Source: Arbacia lixula (lineage: Eukaryota > Echinodermata > Echinoidea > Arbacioida > Arbaciidae). From it: a stretch of DNA of 64,000 nucleotides. Shown piece after piece: positions 1 to 12,184 of this stretch (positions within the stretch are counted from its first letter, which is position 1; the number at the start of each line of letters is the position of its first letter). The notes below the pieces were generated by a model, which was not told the origin of the DNA, did not search any database, and saw nothing but the letters and a program-made list of their open reading frames with translations. The DNA is taken from positions 3,299,179 to 3,363,178 of the forward strand of contig OZ022587.1 in the NCBI GenBank assembly GCA_963669155.1, given 5' to 3'. The position numbers and the translations under genes were made by a program.

Positions 1-591
1 CTAAAATTTCTTTGTAATATAGATCATCATCTTCATCATTTTCTCCATCTTCTCAAGTTGATCACTACATCACTTTTTTACTGGAAGGCAGAAATTACAT
101 ACAGGGGTGAAAATGGTGAATAAAGAGCAAATGTCTAATTGTGGTTATCTTCATTTCACTATCATTATTATCATCTGGACCCCTATGAAGTCCAGAGCTC
201 CTTCTCATACAGACTTGTGATTGATCTTAATCGATCGCAAGTGCAATCCTCTATCTTTACTGTACAGAGTTATGATTAACATCAATCGAAAGTCAAGTTA
301 TAATCAATTGCCCACGATGTCTAACATCAAAACTGTCATAACTGATCAAAGAGATAAAAAAAAAGATTCTTGTTTGCAGTTAAGATTAGAAATAGTCAAA
401 AGCCTGGAAGCAAGCCTACACCAGTATTTAATTTACTTTGATAATTTCTAGTCCATTGCTCACAAAAAGTAATAGCTGTACTTCAATGCAAAAATAACAT
501 TCACTATCATCATAACCATCAAAACTATCATTACTATTACCATCACACCGGTCACATCAATCAATATTTGATATAGTCTTCACATACTTAC
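1..591. other. Intron sequence at the left edge
   Basis: AT-rich intron following exon 36. Contains CAT/ATT-rich short repeats (TCATCATT-like, 20-50 and 500-560). No exon with a phase-1 acceptor or a D-x-G-x-Y-x-C Ig motif is visible. Confidence 0.7.
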
Positions 592-759
592 CACTCAACC
601 TCTGGGAGACCACTGTTCCACTGGGTAGGACCCACGTCACTTCAGGCAGTCCTTGGAACGGCACCCAACCAATTACCTCACAGATCACAGTCACCATCCC
701 TCCGATCGTTGGTGATTGGTCAGATGGGACAGTCAGTCTGACATAGTATTCTTCACCGA
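592..759 (-). CDS. Exon 36: first half of a second Ig-like domain
   Basis: 168 nt, acceptor TTTTAG, donor G|GTAAGT. Shows VTVICEV (B-strand cysteine) and EVTWVLPSGTVV (C-strand tryptophan). Same half-domain layout as exon 32. The second half, with the F-strand cysteine, must lie beyond the left edge; positions 1-591 hold only intron. Confidence 0.85.
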
Positions 760-1317
760 CTAAAAGTGGCCAAGACATCAATACATCACTTATCATTTTC
801 ATGTTATAGATCATTGATAGATAAATATGGTTCAATAAGTGTAGGGATAAGTTACATCAAAGTCTGACTTATTTCAACGGATAAAACACACATTTAGATT
901 GATATAAAACCACACAGACTGACATAATGGTGATACAAGTATCTCAGTCAGCATCTTATACTAATTTCACAGGCTACATTCATTGTCAATATCATTCACA
1001 TTGCTACCATTAGTACTACAAATGTTATCATTGCTGTCTTACTTAAGATCAAACTAGCAATTTCCTAATCTACAATAGGGCCTGCATATACTATTAAATC
1101 ATGTTACATAAACTGCTTCGAAACATTAAGGTAAAGCTCTGTCTGTATTACTTCTGCAAGAAATGCATCAGTGCTGCACGATTATTCAACATTGGACAGG
1201 CAGATGTATGGCTGCCAAGTCAAAAGGTCCTGCTACCTTTTACTGAACAGTCCATGTAATCAAGAAAGATGGTGTTCTTCGTTATTGTTAGGGGCCCTAA
1301 AGTGGGCCCTTATTTAC

Positions 1318-1413
1318 CTGAAATCTGGCAGATGGTCCCCAGAAAGCCGGGAGGGCAGACACACTTGTAGTCGATGCAGACACCGCCATTGGTGCAGGCG
1401 GGACAGCGATCCA
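1318..1413 (-). CDS. Exon 35: short NGG-type EGF domain
   Basis: 96 nt, acceptor CTTCAG, donor G|GTAAAT. Reads LDRCPACTNGGVC, then CVCPPGFLGTIC. Only two residues separate the first two cysteines (C-PA-C) instead of three. Confidence 0.9.
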
Positions 1414-2049
1414 CTGAAGAAATAAAAGGATGCCTTTAGCTAGTGCATACATCACGTAATTGAATCAAGTATCTATATGTGACCCATTGAATAGAAACTG
1501 ATAGGGAGTTGGCAATATGAATGTGGGTGGAATGGGGCAAATGATAAGCTTTTCTCCATGACACAAATAATATTTCACACACTTGGCCCTTTCCTGATAG
1601 TATGAGGTGCAAAAATAAAATCATCAGTCGTAATACATTACTGGTGCAAGAACACCTTAAGTAACCCTTTCTTTATTTTCATACAGGTTTGTGCAAAAAG
1701 GTATTGTTGTGATATTAAATGCACAGGTACAAGGATGCATATCTTTTTGAGAAAATGCATATTTTCAAAAAAATATATACACAACATATGGGAGAGCTCC
1801 TCGCTTGTGATGTCCCAAAATCAATCTTTACAAGATCATAACTTTCTCACCCTTTGACAGATTTTCATCAAAGCGTTAGTAATATTTTTTCATATGTCTG
1901 CTTTTATCAAAACCAACGTAATATCAGGGTGAACTATCCCTTTAAATAGTTAACACTTTAAGTGCCTGACAAAATGTAGCTCTATGGGAATTATTTGTAT
2001 CAATTCACACATGGCAGTCGAGGAATTAATCATTATACGATTCACTTAC

Positions 2050-2148
2050 ATTCAATCTCACACAGCGGGCCAGCGTATCCCATGCGACACATGCACATGT
2101 CATTGAAACACGTGCCTCCATTCAAGCAGGGGTCTCTACATTGTGGTA
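2050..2148 (-). CDS. Exon 34: short NGG-type EGF domain
   Basis: 99 nt, acceptor ACTCAG, donor T|GTAAGT. Reads VPQCRDPCLNGGTC, then CMCRMGYAGPLC. Six cysteines. It follows the Ig domain. Confidence 0.91.
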
Positions 2149-2208
2149 CTGAGTGGAGAAAACAGACAGAGAGCAGGCTTTGTTAATTGATCACAATAAT
2201 CCAGGGGT

Positions 2209-2290
2209 CCATACATATTACACCTATTACACACAGTACATTACACATATTACACATATTACATATAACATATTACACATATTACGTCAC
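2209..2290. repeat. TACACATAT-type short tandem repeat
   Basis: Run of TTACACATA-like 9-10 bp units in the intron between exons 34 and 33. Confidence 0.7.
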
Positions 2291-2649
2291 GTACCTTATG
2301 GTCATGTGCATTGGATTTATAAGTATGAATACATACAGGATTATATATAAGTCAGAGGGCTGCATTCATGTAAAATACCAAAATTAAATAACACTGAAGA
2401 GCTTGAATGTAACACAGTTTGTACCTGTTTATTTACTTGTATTTAGGTCATATTTTTCTTTCTGTCTTCAGTTTTTTTTAGTTTTTTGTTTTTCATTTGT
2501 CAATCAAAACTCAAATTACAAAAAGGAAAACTCAATAAATGATGTTGCTTCTTGTATACGTGATATAAATCTCTAAAGCAGAAAACACCCACAAATGCAA
2601 TATTTTGGCACATCCATCAAAAACTTTATTCATCAACAACATTACATAC

Positions 2650-2793
2650 CATAGACCACCATCGTCATGGTAACTCGCAAGCCAAATCCTGCAGCACATA
2701 CATAGCGCCCTCTGTCATCTGCGTTGAGATCATTGACGACTAGATAGGAGGAATTCTGGGACACTGGCTCATAAAACACACGCGCATCCGGGG
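2650..2793 (-). CDS. Exon 33: second half of the Ig-like domain
   Basis: 144 nt, acceptor CTACAG, donor G|GTATGT. Contains LNADDRGRYVCAA, the D-x-G-x-Y-x-C signature of the Ig F strand, then a G strand FGLRVTMTMVVY. An N-glycosylation-type site N-S-S is present. Together with exon 32 it makes one complete Ig domain of about 100 residues, interrupted by a phase-1 intron. Confidence 0.87.
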
Positions 2794-2888
2794 CTGTAGA
2801 AAAATGAATGAGAAATTTAGACAGTTATAAATATTCATAATTAAATTATTGCACTGCCCCTATTTCAAAGCATTTATTACTTTCCATT

Positions 2889-3055
2889 TGTTGGAGGGAG
2901 GGTACAGGGGAGGGGGGTTACGTTGGGTGAGTAAGGGGGGTAAGGGAGGGGGAGAGAGGGTAAAGGGGGGGTACGGTGGGTGAGTAAGGGGGGTAAGGGA
3001 GGGGAAGGGAGGGTAAGGGAGGAAATGGGGAAGGGAGGATGGGAGTAGAGAGTGT
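2889..3055. repeat. G-rich minisatellite, quadruplex-prone
   Basis: About 165 bp of GGGG-rich units such as GGGTAAGGGAGGGG and GGTGAGTAAGGGGGG in the intron inside the Ig domain. The plus strand (template for this gene) is the G-rich one. Confidence 0.85.
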
Positions 3056-3179
3056 TTAGGAGTATATCCCATATTGCAGTACACAGACTAAATTGTTGGA
3101 CGGATATTACAATCAGGATTTAACCATTAAAAGTATATTACTCTTGAATCTTGGAAGGGTGTCAAACCAACAGACCTAC

Positions 3180-3344
3180 CTTCAGTCTTGCTGGGAATCA
3201 GAACATCCTCTTGGTTGAACCATAGAGGGCGCTGCTGTGATGGTGTGATGGTGTTGTTCGTCTCGCACAAGAAGCCGACAGTCTTTCCCACCATGTGATC
3301 ATTGTTTGGGTTTGGGTAGATGTGAATATTGACCGCCTCTAGGT
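3180..3344 (-). CDS. Exon 32: first half of an Ig-like domain
   Basis: 165 nt, acceptor ATCTAG, donor G|GTAGGT. Shows the B-strand cysteine in VGFLCET and the C-strand tryptophan in RPLWFNQED, with the hydrophilic loop NNTITPSQQ (possible N-glycosylation N-N-T). The F-strand cysteine comes from exon 33. An alternative in-phase acceptor 6 bp inside (exon right edge 3338) is also possible because CTAG occurs twice. Confidence 0.82.
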
Positions 3345-3895
3345 CTAGATAAAACAAATCCAATATGAAACCAACATGAATATATAGGTTGCATACAAAA
3401 TATAGATCACTTTATCAAACAGGAGTAACAATATATACACTTGTACAGCAGACTACTCCATGTTTATAAATAAGGATTTTTTGTGAAAGGTAGAATTGTA
3501 TCTAAGTTAAAAGATATTGTAAATCAATAAAATTCTTTGTGATAAAACATCCTTCACCACCAAGATGATATAAATAAATTAAAATTAAATCTTATACGTA
3601 CAGGTATAAACCAATGCCAACCAGATTATTGTTCACAATACATAGTACGACCACACCATTCAACTATTTTACATCCATTTATTAAACTACTATTCTTTTT
3701 ACAAGTTATCATTGTTCTAATTCATAATGGTTTCCATTACCTTCATTTCATGAATTAAAGGCATAAATCTGTGAAATAAACAGCCATTAAACAAAATTTG
3801 CCCAAGCATTAAATGAAGGAGTCTGGGACCGGTAATGATAGTAAAAATTTTCTGCCATTTACACAGGTTACGTAATCTGCATCACGCCTTCCCCT

Positions 3896-3960
3896 ATACT
3901 GCCAATAATCTGATGCTGCTTACTGCTGGTATACTGGCAGAACTGGCCTGATGACCCATG
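3896..3960 (-). repeat. Partial copy of exon 31 end plus donor
   Basis: Nearly identical to 4010-4073: the last 36 nt of exon 31, its donor GTAAGC and about 25 bp of intron, duplicated 114 bp away. The copy has no acceptor and no start of the domain, so it is a decoy 5' splice site, not an exon. Confidence 0.85.
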
Positions 3961-4037
3961 GCTTATCATTAATTATTCATTAATTATTCATTCTCTAACA
4001 TAAGTTATGATACTGCCAATGATGTGATGTTGCTTAC

Positions 4038-4136
4038 TGCTGGTGTGCTGGCAGAACTGGCCCGATGACCCATCCTCACATTGGCACACTCCATTCAGGC
4101 AGACACCTCCATTGTAGCATGGGGGGTCACAGGCAG
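4038..4136 (-). CDS. Exon 31: short NGG-type EGF domain next to the Ig domain
   Basis: 99 nt, acceptor TTCCAG, donor A|GTAAGC. Reads TACDPPCYNGGVC, then CQCEDGSSGQFC and the tail QHTS. Its last 36 nt and donor are duplicated 114 bp downstream (3896-3960). Confidence 0.92.
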
Positions 4137-4457
4137 CTGGAATGTGAGGGATGGTACAAAAAACAAAACATGAATGCATCATCGATATCTATATTACATA
4201 TCTTCGAAGATATGTAATGACATACTGCAAACAATGCAATCATCACAATTACCACAAGAAAAATTATTATTGCATGTTCCATAGCAAATTTTTAGATCCT
4301 GACTAGACTATGGTTCACGAAGCAAAAATCTGACCATCACAGACAAGTTAACCTTTTCAGTTCTATGAGCACACACATGTGGAACAGATCAATGTGTTTT
4401 CATAGCTTGGTAGTGAGAGGATTAATATTGAGAGCATCTTGAGGAATGACCACTTAC

Positions 4458-4565
4458 TGAGGGTGCGGATGCTGCAGTACGGCCCAGAGTAGTTAGGGTG
4501 GCAGATGCAAGTCCCATTGATGCACGTCCCTCCATTCTGGCAGGGTCTCTGCTCACAGCCAGCCA
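4458..4565 (-). CDS. Exon 30: short NGG-type EGF domain
   Basis: 108 nt, acceptor TTGCAG, donor A|GTAAGT. Reads LAGCEQRPCQNGGTC, then CICHPNYSGPYC and a short tail SIRTL. One N-glycosylation-type site (N-Y-S) lies in the last loop. Confidence 0.92.
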
Positions 4566-4978
4566 CTGCAAACACAACACATGAACAAGATAGTACTCAA
4601 TCCAGCTTCATCAGGCCCGTGTGGACATGCCCACTGCAAGAATGTGAAGCCTACAATGTTTCAAATACTGTATAGCTTTACCACACCACTGTTTTATCTG
4701 TTTAATTATGTTCACTTTATTTGTTACAGAATCATATATGGGGGCTCAATATAGGGAAATCCTGACAGGATGACGGGTAGAAATTTAACAAAGCTGTACT
4801 CTACTAACACAAATGTAAGAATGTGAAAAGATATCCAAATATTTGTCTTTTAGTGATAGGTATCACCTCATAATGATTTCCCAGAGCAAAATAAAAGTGA
4901 AGTGATCATTAAATATTCAATTTGATAACATGCCAAAAAGGTTGAAATAATTGAAAGGTTACAAAGACTCAGACTCAC

Positions 4979-5071
4979 GTCTCAGCTGGCAGAACTCTCC
5001 CAGGAAACCATAGCGACACTCACAGAGCCCATCCAGACACTCCCCTCCATTCTGGCAGGGAGCTCGGCATT
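4979..5071 (-). CDS. Exon 29: short NGG-type EGF domain
   Basis: 93 nt, acceptor ACCCAG, donor C|GTGAGT. Reads ECRAPCQNGGEC, then CECRYGFLGEFC. It ends in C, giving Leu (C|TG) at the join with exon 30. Confidence 0.92.
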
Positions 5072-5389
5072 CTGGGTAAACAGGAATAACCATTTACCGT
5101 TAAATACACACATAAAAGGTTTAAATCAAAAATAAAAATCTTCATTAACCCGCTGTTGCAAATTGTGTGTGGTTCTTGAGAAAAAGTTCTTATGTAGCAT
5201 GCAAATATGTAAATATCACTAATTTAAGGGCATATGTCATATTGTACTTTTTGTGTATATTGTTCTGCCAGAGAAAATAGTACAAAAAGAAACGTTAATC
5301 ATGTGTGTGCCAGATAAACTGCTGTTCTATGGGATGTGTGTGTATTACAGGTACATGTGTTAATATGTCGAAGAAAGTTGATTGTTCAC

Positions 5390-5482
5390 CTCTGCTCTCA
5401 CACTGTATCCCAGTGTAGAATTGGGGACAGTAGCACCTTCCTTTGAAGCAGGTTCCTCCATTCAGACAAGATGGGTCGCAAG
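5390..5482 (-). CDS. Exon 28: short NGG-type EGF domain
   Basis: 93 nt, acceptor TTGCAG, donor G|GTGAAC. Reads ACDPSCLNGGTC, then CYCPQFYTGIQC. Gly after PQ is replaced by Phe, a mild departure from the motif. Confidence 0.91.
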
Positions 5483-5856
5483 CTGCAAGAAAAACAAAAC
5501 TCAATTTTTTCTCACAATACACTTTTTTCTAGTGTTATCGTTAACCCGTCGAATCCTACATTACCTTGTTCTAATAGACTTAGCATGCGGACTACCTAGT
5601 TCCCCAAAGAAAAGAGTAAATGAACTGATGGCTTATTCGCTGGCAATAACTTGAACTCTTAACCTGCTGCTGTTGCATTTGTGCGACTAAGGGGTAACGT
5701 GCCGCTGTCGCAAATTTGCGACCAAGCTGTAATAGAGAAAACCTCCGGCACAGAGGGGTTTTACCCCCGGCAAGTTAAGAGTTAAAAGGAAATGAAAAGC
5801 ATTTTGGACAGTGAGTGAAATGATACACAAATACAGACAACTCAAACATGTCTTAC

Positions 5857-5949
5857 CTTCCAATTGGCAGGCCTCTCCTTCATATCCCTGAGGACAAACA
5901 CAGGTTCCAAAGTTGCAAGTTCCTCCGTTGAAACATGGTGGGACGCAGT
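5857..5949 (-). CDS. Exon 27: short NGG-type EGF domain
   Basis: 93 nt, acceptor TACCAG, donor G|GTAAGA. Reads DCVPPCFNGGTC, then CVCPQGYEGEAC. Six cysteines, canonical spacing. Confidence 0.92.
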
Positions 5950-8371
5950 CTGGTAAACAAAACAAAAACATCTGTTCAAACCTTTGTTTACACCTCTAAA
6001 GCTACGTTTTCATGGAAACCGCTCACCACTGGACACCTGCATATTTAAAACAGGTGCTTTTCCACCCAGGCAAAGCCAGAAAGTCCTTGCCTTAAGCCCT
6101 TCAGTGCCAGATAAATGCTGCTTATGTGATTTGTGTGCATTGCAATGGGTGTATCAACTTGTCAAGCCACATAGGCTTTTACTGATACATCCTATTTCAC
6201 TTTACAACAATTTGTATTAGTTGCATATTGTTTTTATATTTTAGTGTCTGTTTATATATATATGTACTTTGTATTTGTTTATATTTTTTTTACTGAATCT
6301 GAAATAAAGATAAATCAATCAATCAAATTTCTTGTATTTTTGCAGAAGTAATACACACAACTTCCACAGAGCATCAGTTGATCTGTCACAGGGAGAGTTA
6401 ATAGTAACTTAAGGACATCACGGCAGCTTGCTTTGGAGGAGGTGAGAAAATATGTGGAAAGCCTACAAAGGTGTAGCACTATGGCAAGCAGCAATGCCAA
6501 ACTCTGTGTGTGCATGGAGCTTTTATTTTGTATTCATGATTTTTAAGAAAATGAAATTGTTTTGACATGTCAAGTAATCCGATAACAGCGTGTCTCTGTC
6601 AAATGTCAGGTTTGAATAGAAAATACAAAAAAAGGCCATCATTTATCCATCAAATACTTCAAAATAATAACAATGTTCAAATATCATAGTGATGACATGA
6701 TAGTTCTATGTTTCTTTGAAGCTAAACATTTGCTAGAGTTAGAGTTAGAGTAACAGTTTATGGATATCTAATGAAATTTCACAAAAACATGATTTCACCA
6801 TAAAACTTTAGATATTAGATTGTTAAAAGAAATAACATCACCTGAAAGCAGTCTTTGAGTTGAATATCTAACTACTTTTAGGATTAAAAGGTTAAAACAA
6901 TACTTTTAGGATATTGCAAAAATAGATATACACAAACAAAAAAATAAAAGGAGAAAATACATAACATGTTACAAAGAACTTTCATTGCTGAAAAAACATT
7001 TCCATATGAATGCTTTCCTTATTCTGTAATCAACTCAAAGAAAATATTTATGAAACATACAATATTAGACTAAATAAATGGTAAATGAGACAAGATATAT
7101 TCACCAAAACTCAAACAAAATCACTACAGAGGGAAAAAGTATGTGAACCAAAAAGAAATTAAACAAAGTTAAAATGAAAAAGATATCAAATTCAGAAAAT
7201 CCCAACACCTGTTTATCAACAAATGCTAACTATCCAATAAATACATCGATGACATTACGAACAACACATAATCCAACCACACAAATACAAATCAAAGAAA
7301 AATGAAATTAGAGAACAAAATTATCCTATGCACATTTTCACAAACATTGTGAAGCTATTTTTTTTACTAAGAATGACCCAATAACCACCAAAGGAAATAA
7401 CACGAGAGAGAGTTCTTTTCAGTTCTCAAATTATGTTTCTACACATCCATACTCTAGCTTTGACAATTTAGTTGTCTGTGTAACTAAATGAGGTAATACA
7501 AAATTATAGGAACCTGAAAAATAGAATACAGGATAGATCTCATGTTCGTTTGTTTATGAGGGGAAGGGAGATCTACTAAGGTAAATGTATATGGAAGTAT
7601 CTATACTCTAATTCCCTCCTGGGAATTACCATTAAAGATGAAAAAACTGTAGAAGTAAAGCATTTAAATTTAAGAAGCTATCATTTTTAATGAATGTACT
7701 TCTTACTAAAAAAGGAAAGAAAATATCTGCATACTAGTCCCACTAAATATCATGCCAAAAACATTAGTAATGAAACTGCTATTATCACTATGAAAGTGAA
7801 TTAATGTCAAACTCTATCAGTTGGCTTCTAGATAGAGAACTTTATATTTCAAGTCTTCACAAAATCTATTGAAATTTGAATCAATTGAGAATTGTCATTG
7901 GCAATGTTAGTGGTACTAGTGTTGACTTGTTACTGTCGAGCAGAACTAACATTTGAACTATGTTACTTGGCTGCTAAAGAATTTACTGTAAACAAAATGT
8001 TCACTAAATGAGATGGGATTTAGGTACTGATGTTGAATTGTTATTGGTATATCGGCAAGTTTTTTTACTAAAATGATGTGGAATTAGCATTCGGTAGTGG
8101 CACTGGTACTAGTGTTGATTTGGTATTTGTGAAACTGAATGTACATTTTCACCATGATTGTCATACGGGAAAGTGAAATGGAGTTTGGTCACAAAATGAA
8201 ATGTAATTCTAGTACCTAAGTTTAATTGTTATTGAAAAATTATTTGATAATTTACGAATGAACTATGTAGGAAAATTATTACTAAAGTTATGTGGAATTA
8301 GCTTTGCTAGTGGTACTGGAACTAGTGTTGACTGGTTAATGTGAAACTCTACCCATGTTCAACCATGTTAC
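5950..8371. other. Long intron, no gene seen
   Basis: AT-rich intron between exons 26 and 27. Around 7900-8330 a loosely repeated motif (GGTACTAGTGTTGAxTTGTTA-like) recurs three to four times, a decayed tandem repeat. No EGF-like exon is visible. Confidence 0.6.
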
Positions 8372-8464
8372 CTGGCTCCTGACAGTAAGACCCGGTAAAA
8401 CCAGGGAAGCAAAGACATGTACCATTCAGGCATAAGCCCCCATGCATACATGGCTCTGGGCACT
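8372..8464 (-). CDS. Exon 26: short EGF domain (HGG variant)
   Basis: 93 nt, acceptor TGGTAG, donor G|GTAACA. Reads ECPEPCMHGGLC, then CLCFPGFTGSYC. It is followed by a long 2.4-kb intron. Confidence 0.91.
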
Positions 8465-8586
8465 CTACCAAGGAGAAGAGACAGAAAGACAGGCAGACAG
8501 ACAGACAGACAGACATATGGACCATGTTAGAAATAACACATAGACAATAGCACATATTCACAATGGCAGTTTAACCTAATACATGT

Positions 8587-8850
8587 ACTAAACCCAGTTT
8601 GACTTATACTGCGCATTCAGGATCTTTACGGGTGCGCAAAATAAATATAATGCTATCATGAAATCATTTTTTATTTTCATCACCAAAAAACAAGAGTGGG
8701 TGATTTATTTAATGATATCATTATAGAAAACTCAATACCGTATACCATAGTAGTTCCGGACACAAGATCAATGATATTGAGTGAATAATGTTTCATGTTT
8801 TGGCTCCCATAAAGTTAGTCCAGGTTTAGTGCATGTATGTAAAGCCACGA
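8587..8850. mobile_element. MITE family D, decayed copy
   Basis: Shares with 43026-43341 the order GCACAAAATAAAT, ATTTTCATCAC, ATACCGTATACCATAG and GTTAGTCCAGGTTTAG. Ends are decayed. Confidence 0.55.
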
Positions 8851-10136
8851 GCCATGAGAATGAGGGCCATCAACACAAATTGATTTAACAGTTTACAAGC
8901 TGAATCAGCTACAGTAAAACCTGATTTAGTGACCACCTGTTTATAAAGACCACCTGTCTATAAAGACCACATTTATTGCTTTATGTGAACATTTGTCCAT
9001 TAAAACTTGTGTTAAAGTAACATCTACATAAAGACCACCTGCTCATAAAGACCAACTTTTGTGTCTTCCTTGAGTGATCTTTCTATACAGGTTGCACTGT
9101 GTATTGATCACATGGACTTGGCCAAAACAACCAAGAGAAAAACATTGAATACCAACAAACCCATTTAAAGACAACAATAACATTGTGGATGGGCAGATGT
9201 ACAGACAAACATACATACAGACATCCCGCTACAAACCCAGAGTGGCAGAGGAAATGCAGGGGGAATGCTAAATTTACCCTTATTTAAGCAACAAATGTAG
9301 AATTAAAATGCTACTAACACAACAAACAAACAAGTTATTGTGACCACATACTTACATTTCAATGTACACTACAGAAATAACAAATATTAACAAATGTAAG
9401 TTAACCTGGTAAATCATTACTATTCAGGGTATATTAAAAGTAAATTACATGCTCAAGATTTGTGGTAATGATGCAAAGTCGCTAATCATTTATATATCAT
9501 AACAACGATAAATATTGCATAAAAACATCTTTGAAGAGTTCATAACTCACTGATCAGAACAATACATCATGCTGAGTTGATATTGGCAAATATTAAAATG
9601 TATGTACCTGCGAAAAAGGTGCAATATTGTTTCCCATTCAAATGAAGTTGCACTTTGCTTAGTATAGGGTTTAATCATTTCACAATCACAAATGCTAAAA
9701 TGGTTACTGCCAGTTACAATAAGATGGCACACACAATACTTTACAAGGAAAAAACAGAATAGTTCACACGGTTTCAATAATACTAATCTTCTCTTTGCAT
9801 TATTTTTTAATGTAAACTACTGCTGAACAAGGCATAAATATGGCTCTGGTCTTTTTGATGAAGAAACTTTATTATCAAGATTATAGCAGAGGTTTGGTCA
9901 GTTTATTTAATGGAGTGCATCGTATTTGGTCAGTTGTCTGATACTTGCACATACCACTGGCACAGTCCTCTTCCAGACCTCTGCAAAAACATTTGAAACA
10001 TCATTCCCCTCAGTACCGTGGTTCAATTAAAAGCGTAATGAGTCAATGGGCTGTTTCAAGCTTACTACTGAGAGGGAGGATGGCAAAATAATCAAACTGA
10101 AATGAGCATGGAGTTGCCAATTTGAAGAAGACTTAC
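8851..10136. other. Intron sequence, nothing coding seen
   Basis: AT-rich. A short direct repeat of TATAAAGACCACCTGT-like units occurs at 8925-9065. Nothing else recognised. Confidence 0.55.
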
Positions 10137-10229
10137 CCAGATCTTGACAGACCTTCCCAGTGAATCCAGGCGGGCAGCGACACACACCCTGGGAACATTG
10201 GCCACCATGCATACAGGGAGGGTCACACA
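10137..10229 (-). CDS. Exon 25: short EGF domain (HGG variant)
   Basis: 93 nt, acceptor TGGCAG, donor G|GTAAGT. Reads [12 protein letters not shown], then [12 protein letters not shown]. Shares the MHGG variant with exon 26, which points to duplication of one from the other. Confidence 0.92.
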
Positions 10230-10274
10230 CTGCCACAGAGACAAGGATTAGTGACTCCTTTACGTTAGTCATTA

Positions 10275-10495
10275 GTTAGGCTGGTTGGTTAGTCAAGTGA
10301 CTAATTGGATGTGCTTATCAGTTGTTGATCTTTCTTTTCTTGATCAGTCAAAAGCCGATGGACTAATTGTATGTTGACTAGTTGCTTTGCTGATTAGTAA
10401 TTGAATTGCATGTTGACTAGTTTTTTTTCAGTCAAAGGACAAATTGTATGTTGATGAGTTGTTTTCTGTTTGATCAATTGACTAATATGTAAGCC
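10275..10495. repeat. Degenerate tandem repeat, about 70-bp unit
   Basis: Three loose copies of TGTATGTTGACTAGTTGxTTT-like sequence in the intron upstream of exon 25. Confidence 0.6.
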
Positions 10496-11215
10496 TTAAA
10501 GCAATTATTAAGTAATAAATATAATTAGTAAATTGAATGATAATGGCAAAGAAGCCAACTGAGTAATTGACTACTGCTGCAAGACTAATGCAATGGTATT
10601 TGTTAACTTGTTGCAACCAGCATTGCAGAATGACTTATCCAAATGAGTGCCATCACCAAACACCATGATCACAAACACAAGTCAATATAATCACCAGTAC
10701 CACAATGACATGGTCATGTAGCTAACTTTTCAGTCAGAGCTAATGCACAAATATATAGAAGTTAGTCAGAAGGCTTTTACACTGCCGTAGATACTGTATA
10801 CTCAATCAACAAACACACAGTGCATCTGAAAACATTATCATGGCATTACTACGATTCTCTAGCATATAGCATGCTATTTTCTGTTCTGAATCAAGATGAA
10901 GTTACTTGCGTGGAATTAAAATTAATATGTGCTAAATTCTACGATAGAATTGGAAAATCTAGCAAATAGAACCTTGATATTGCGCATGTTATCACACACT
11001 TGATCTAGGCGTTAATCAAGTTTTTCAATCTAATGCACACTACAAAATATTATCTAGTGAAAGGTGAGAAACATTAAATACGTTCTTTACCCTAGAAATT
11101 ATCGGGATGACTTATTGCAGCAGCGATAGCAATCAGATTTGCATTTTGGATTATCATCTAGTGCACACAACTACATGGTTCTGATTAGTAGTGAAAGTGA
11201 CAGATGTGTACAAAC
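10496..11215. other. Intron between exons 24 and 25, nothing seen
   Basis: AT-rich intron with no repeat or exon that I recognise. Confidence 0.55.
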
Positions 11216-11308
11216 CTCTTTCTTGACAGAACAACCCATCAAACCCAGAGGGACATCTACATACACCTTCGACGCATTCACCACCATTGATGCACGTCGG
11301 CTGGCATT
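11216..11308 (-). CDS. Exon 24: short NGG-type EGF domain
   Basis: 93 nt, acceptor CTGTAG, donor G|GTTTGT, a weak donor. Reads ECQPTCINGGEC, then CRCPSGFDGLFC. It is one of a set of 93-nt exons (24 to 29) with identical cysteine spacing. Confidence 0.91.
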
Positions 11309-11846
11309 CTACAGAATATGTTAGACAACAGATGCATCTTAGTGAATTGAGAATTAATATCATTTTGTAGTACGGGGTAGGAGTGGGTTGATTATTGCCC
11401 ATGCTCATGACAGGATCGCTTGAAGGTCATCAGCGGGTCCCAATTTTGTTTAATTTCAACTTTTTTTTAGATGATTACCTCCTGGGCTCGGTCTTAAAAA
11501 AAAAATTGCATTTAATCCCAACTTGACTTGAGATTCATTTCAACAGGAACTCTGTTCATGAGAGATAGGGGATTAGACTTGCGTTTGGTTTAGATCAATC
11601 GCAACTCTTTTTCAGACGGGACCGTGGTGTCCCAAACTCGAACAAGAACTGCACCCACGGTAATGGCTGAACGGCACTCCATTGATTACAGATCCATGTA
11701 GCCTTTACCACAACTGCCACTTGCCTGCAAAATTGTCATTCATTTGAACTCTCTGAATATTAATAAAAATCAATTTTTTCTGCTGTTATGCTGGTCAATA
11801 ATCAACTAAGAAGAAAATTCAACCAACAAGATTATCCCCACGTACC

Positions 11847-11944
11847 TCTAGATTGGCAGAACTCTCCAGCAAAGCCTGCCAGGCAACGACACGCCCCCTG
11901 GAAACAGAATCCTCCATTCTGGCAGACTTCATCACATGGTCTCT
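11847..11944 (-). CDS. Exon 23: short NGG-type EGF domain
   Basis: Acceptor CCTCAG, donor G|GTACGT. Reads ERPCDEVCQNGGFC, then CRCLAGFAGEFC: six cysteines. The translation needs 99 nt, but my count of the printed bases gives 98; this is probably my own counting error near 11880, though a real 1-bp deletion is not excluded. Confidence 0.85.
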
Positions 11945-12184
11945 CTGAGGGACAAAAAAGGGGTTAAATACATTTTTTTATAATCACATAATTTGTAAAA
12001 ACAACTGTGCCAATAACACATAATATTCATATGAAGCAGCATTCAGGTGGCAGGTAGCAAGTTGAGGTGCAGAAAAATAGTTTCAGGAATACTTATCTGT
12101 GATTCAATTATTTCATTGTATCACTTAATACTTGTAAAATTATATCAAGAGTGGTAGGGGAATAATGCTCTGATATCCATCTAT

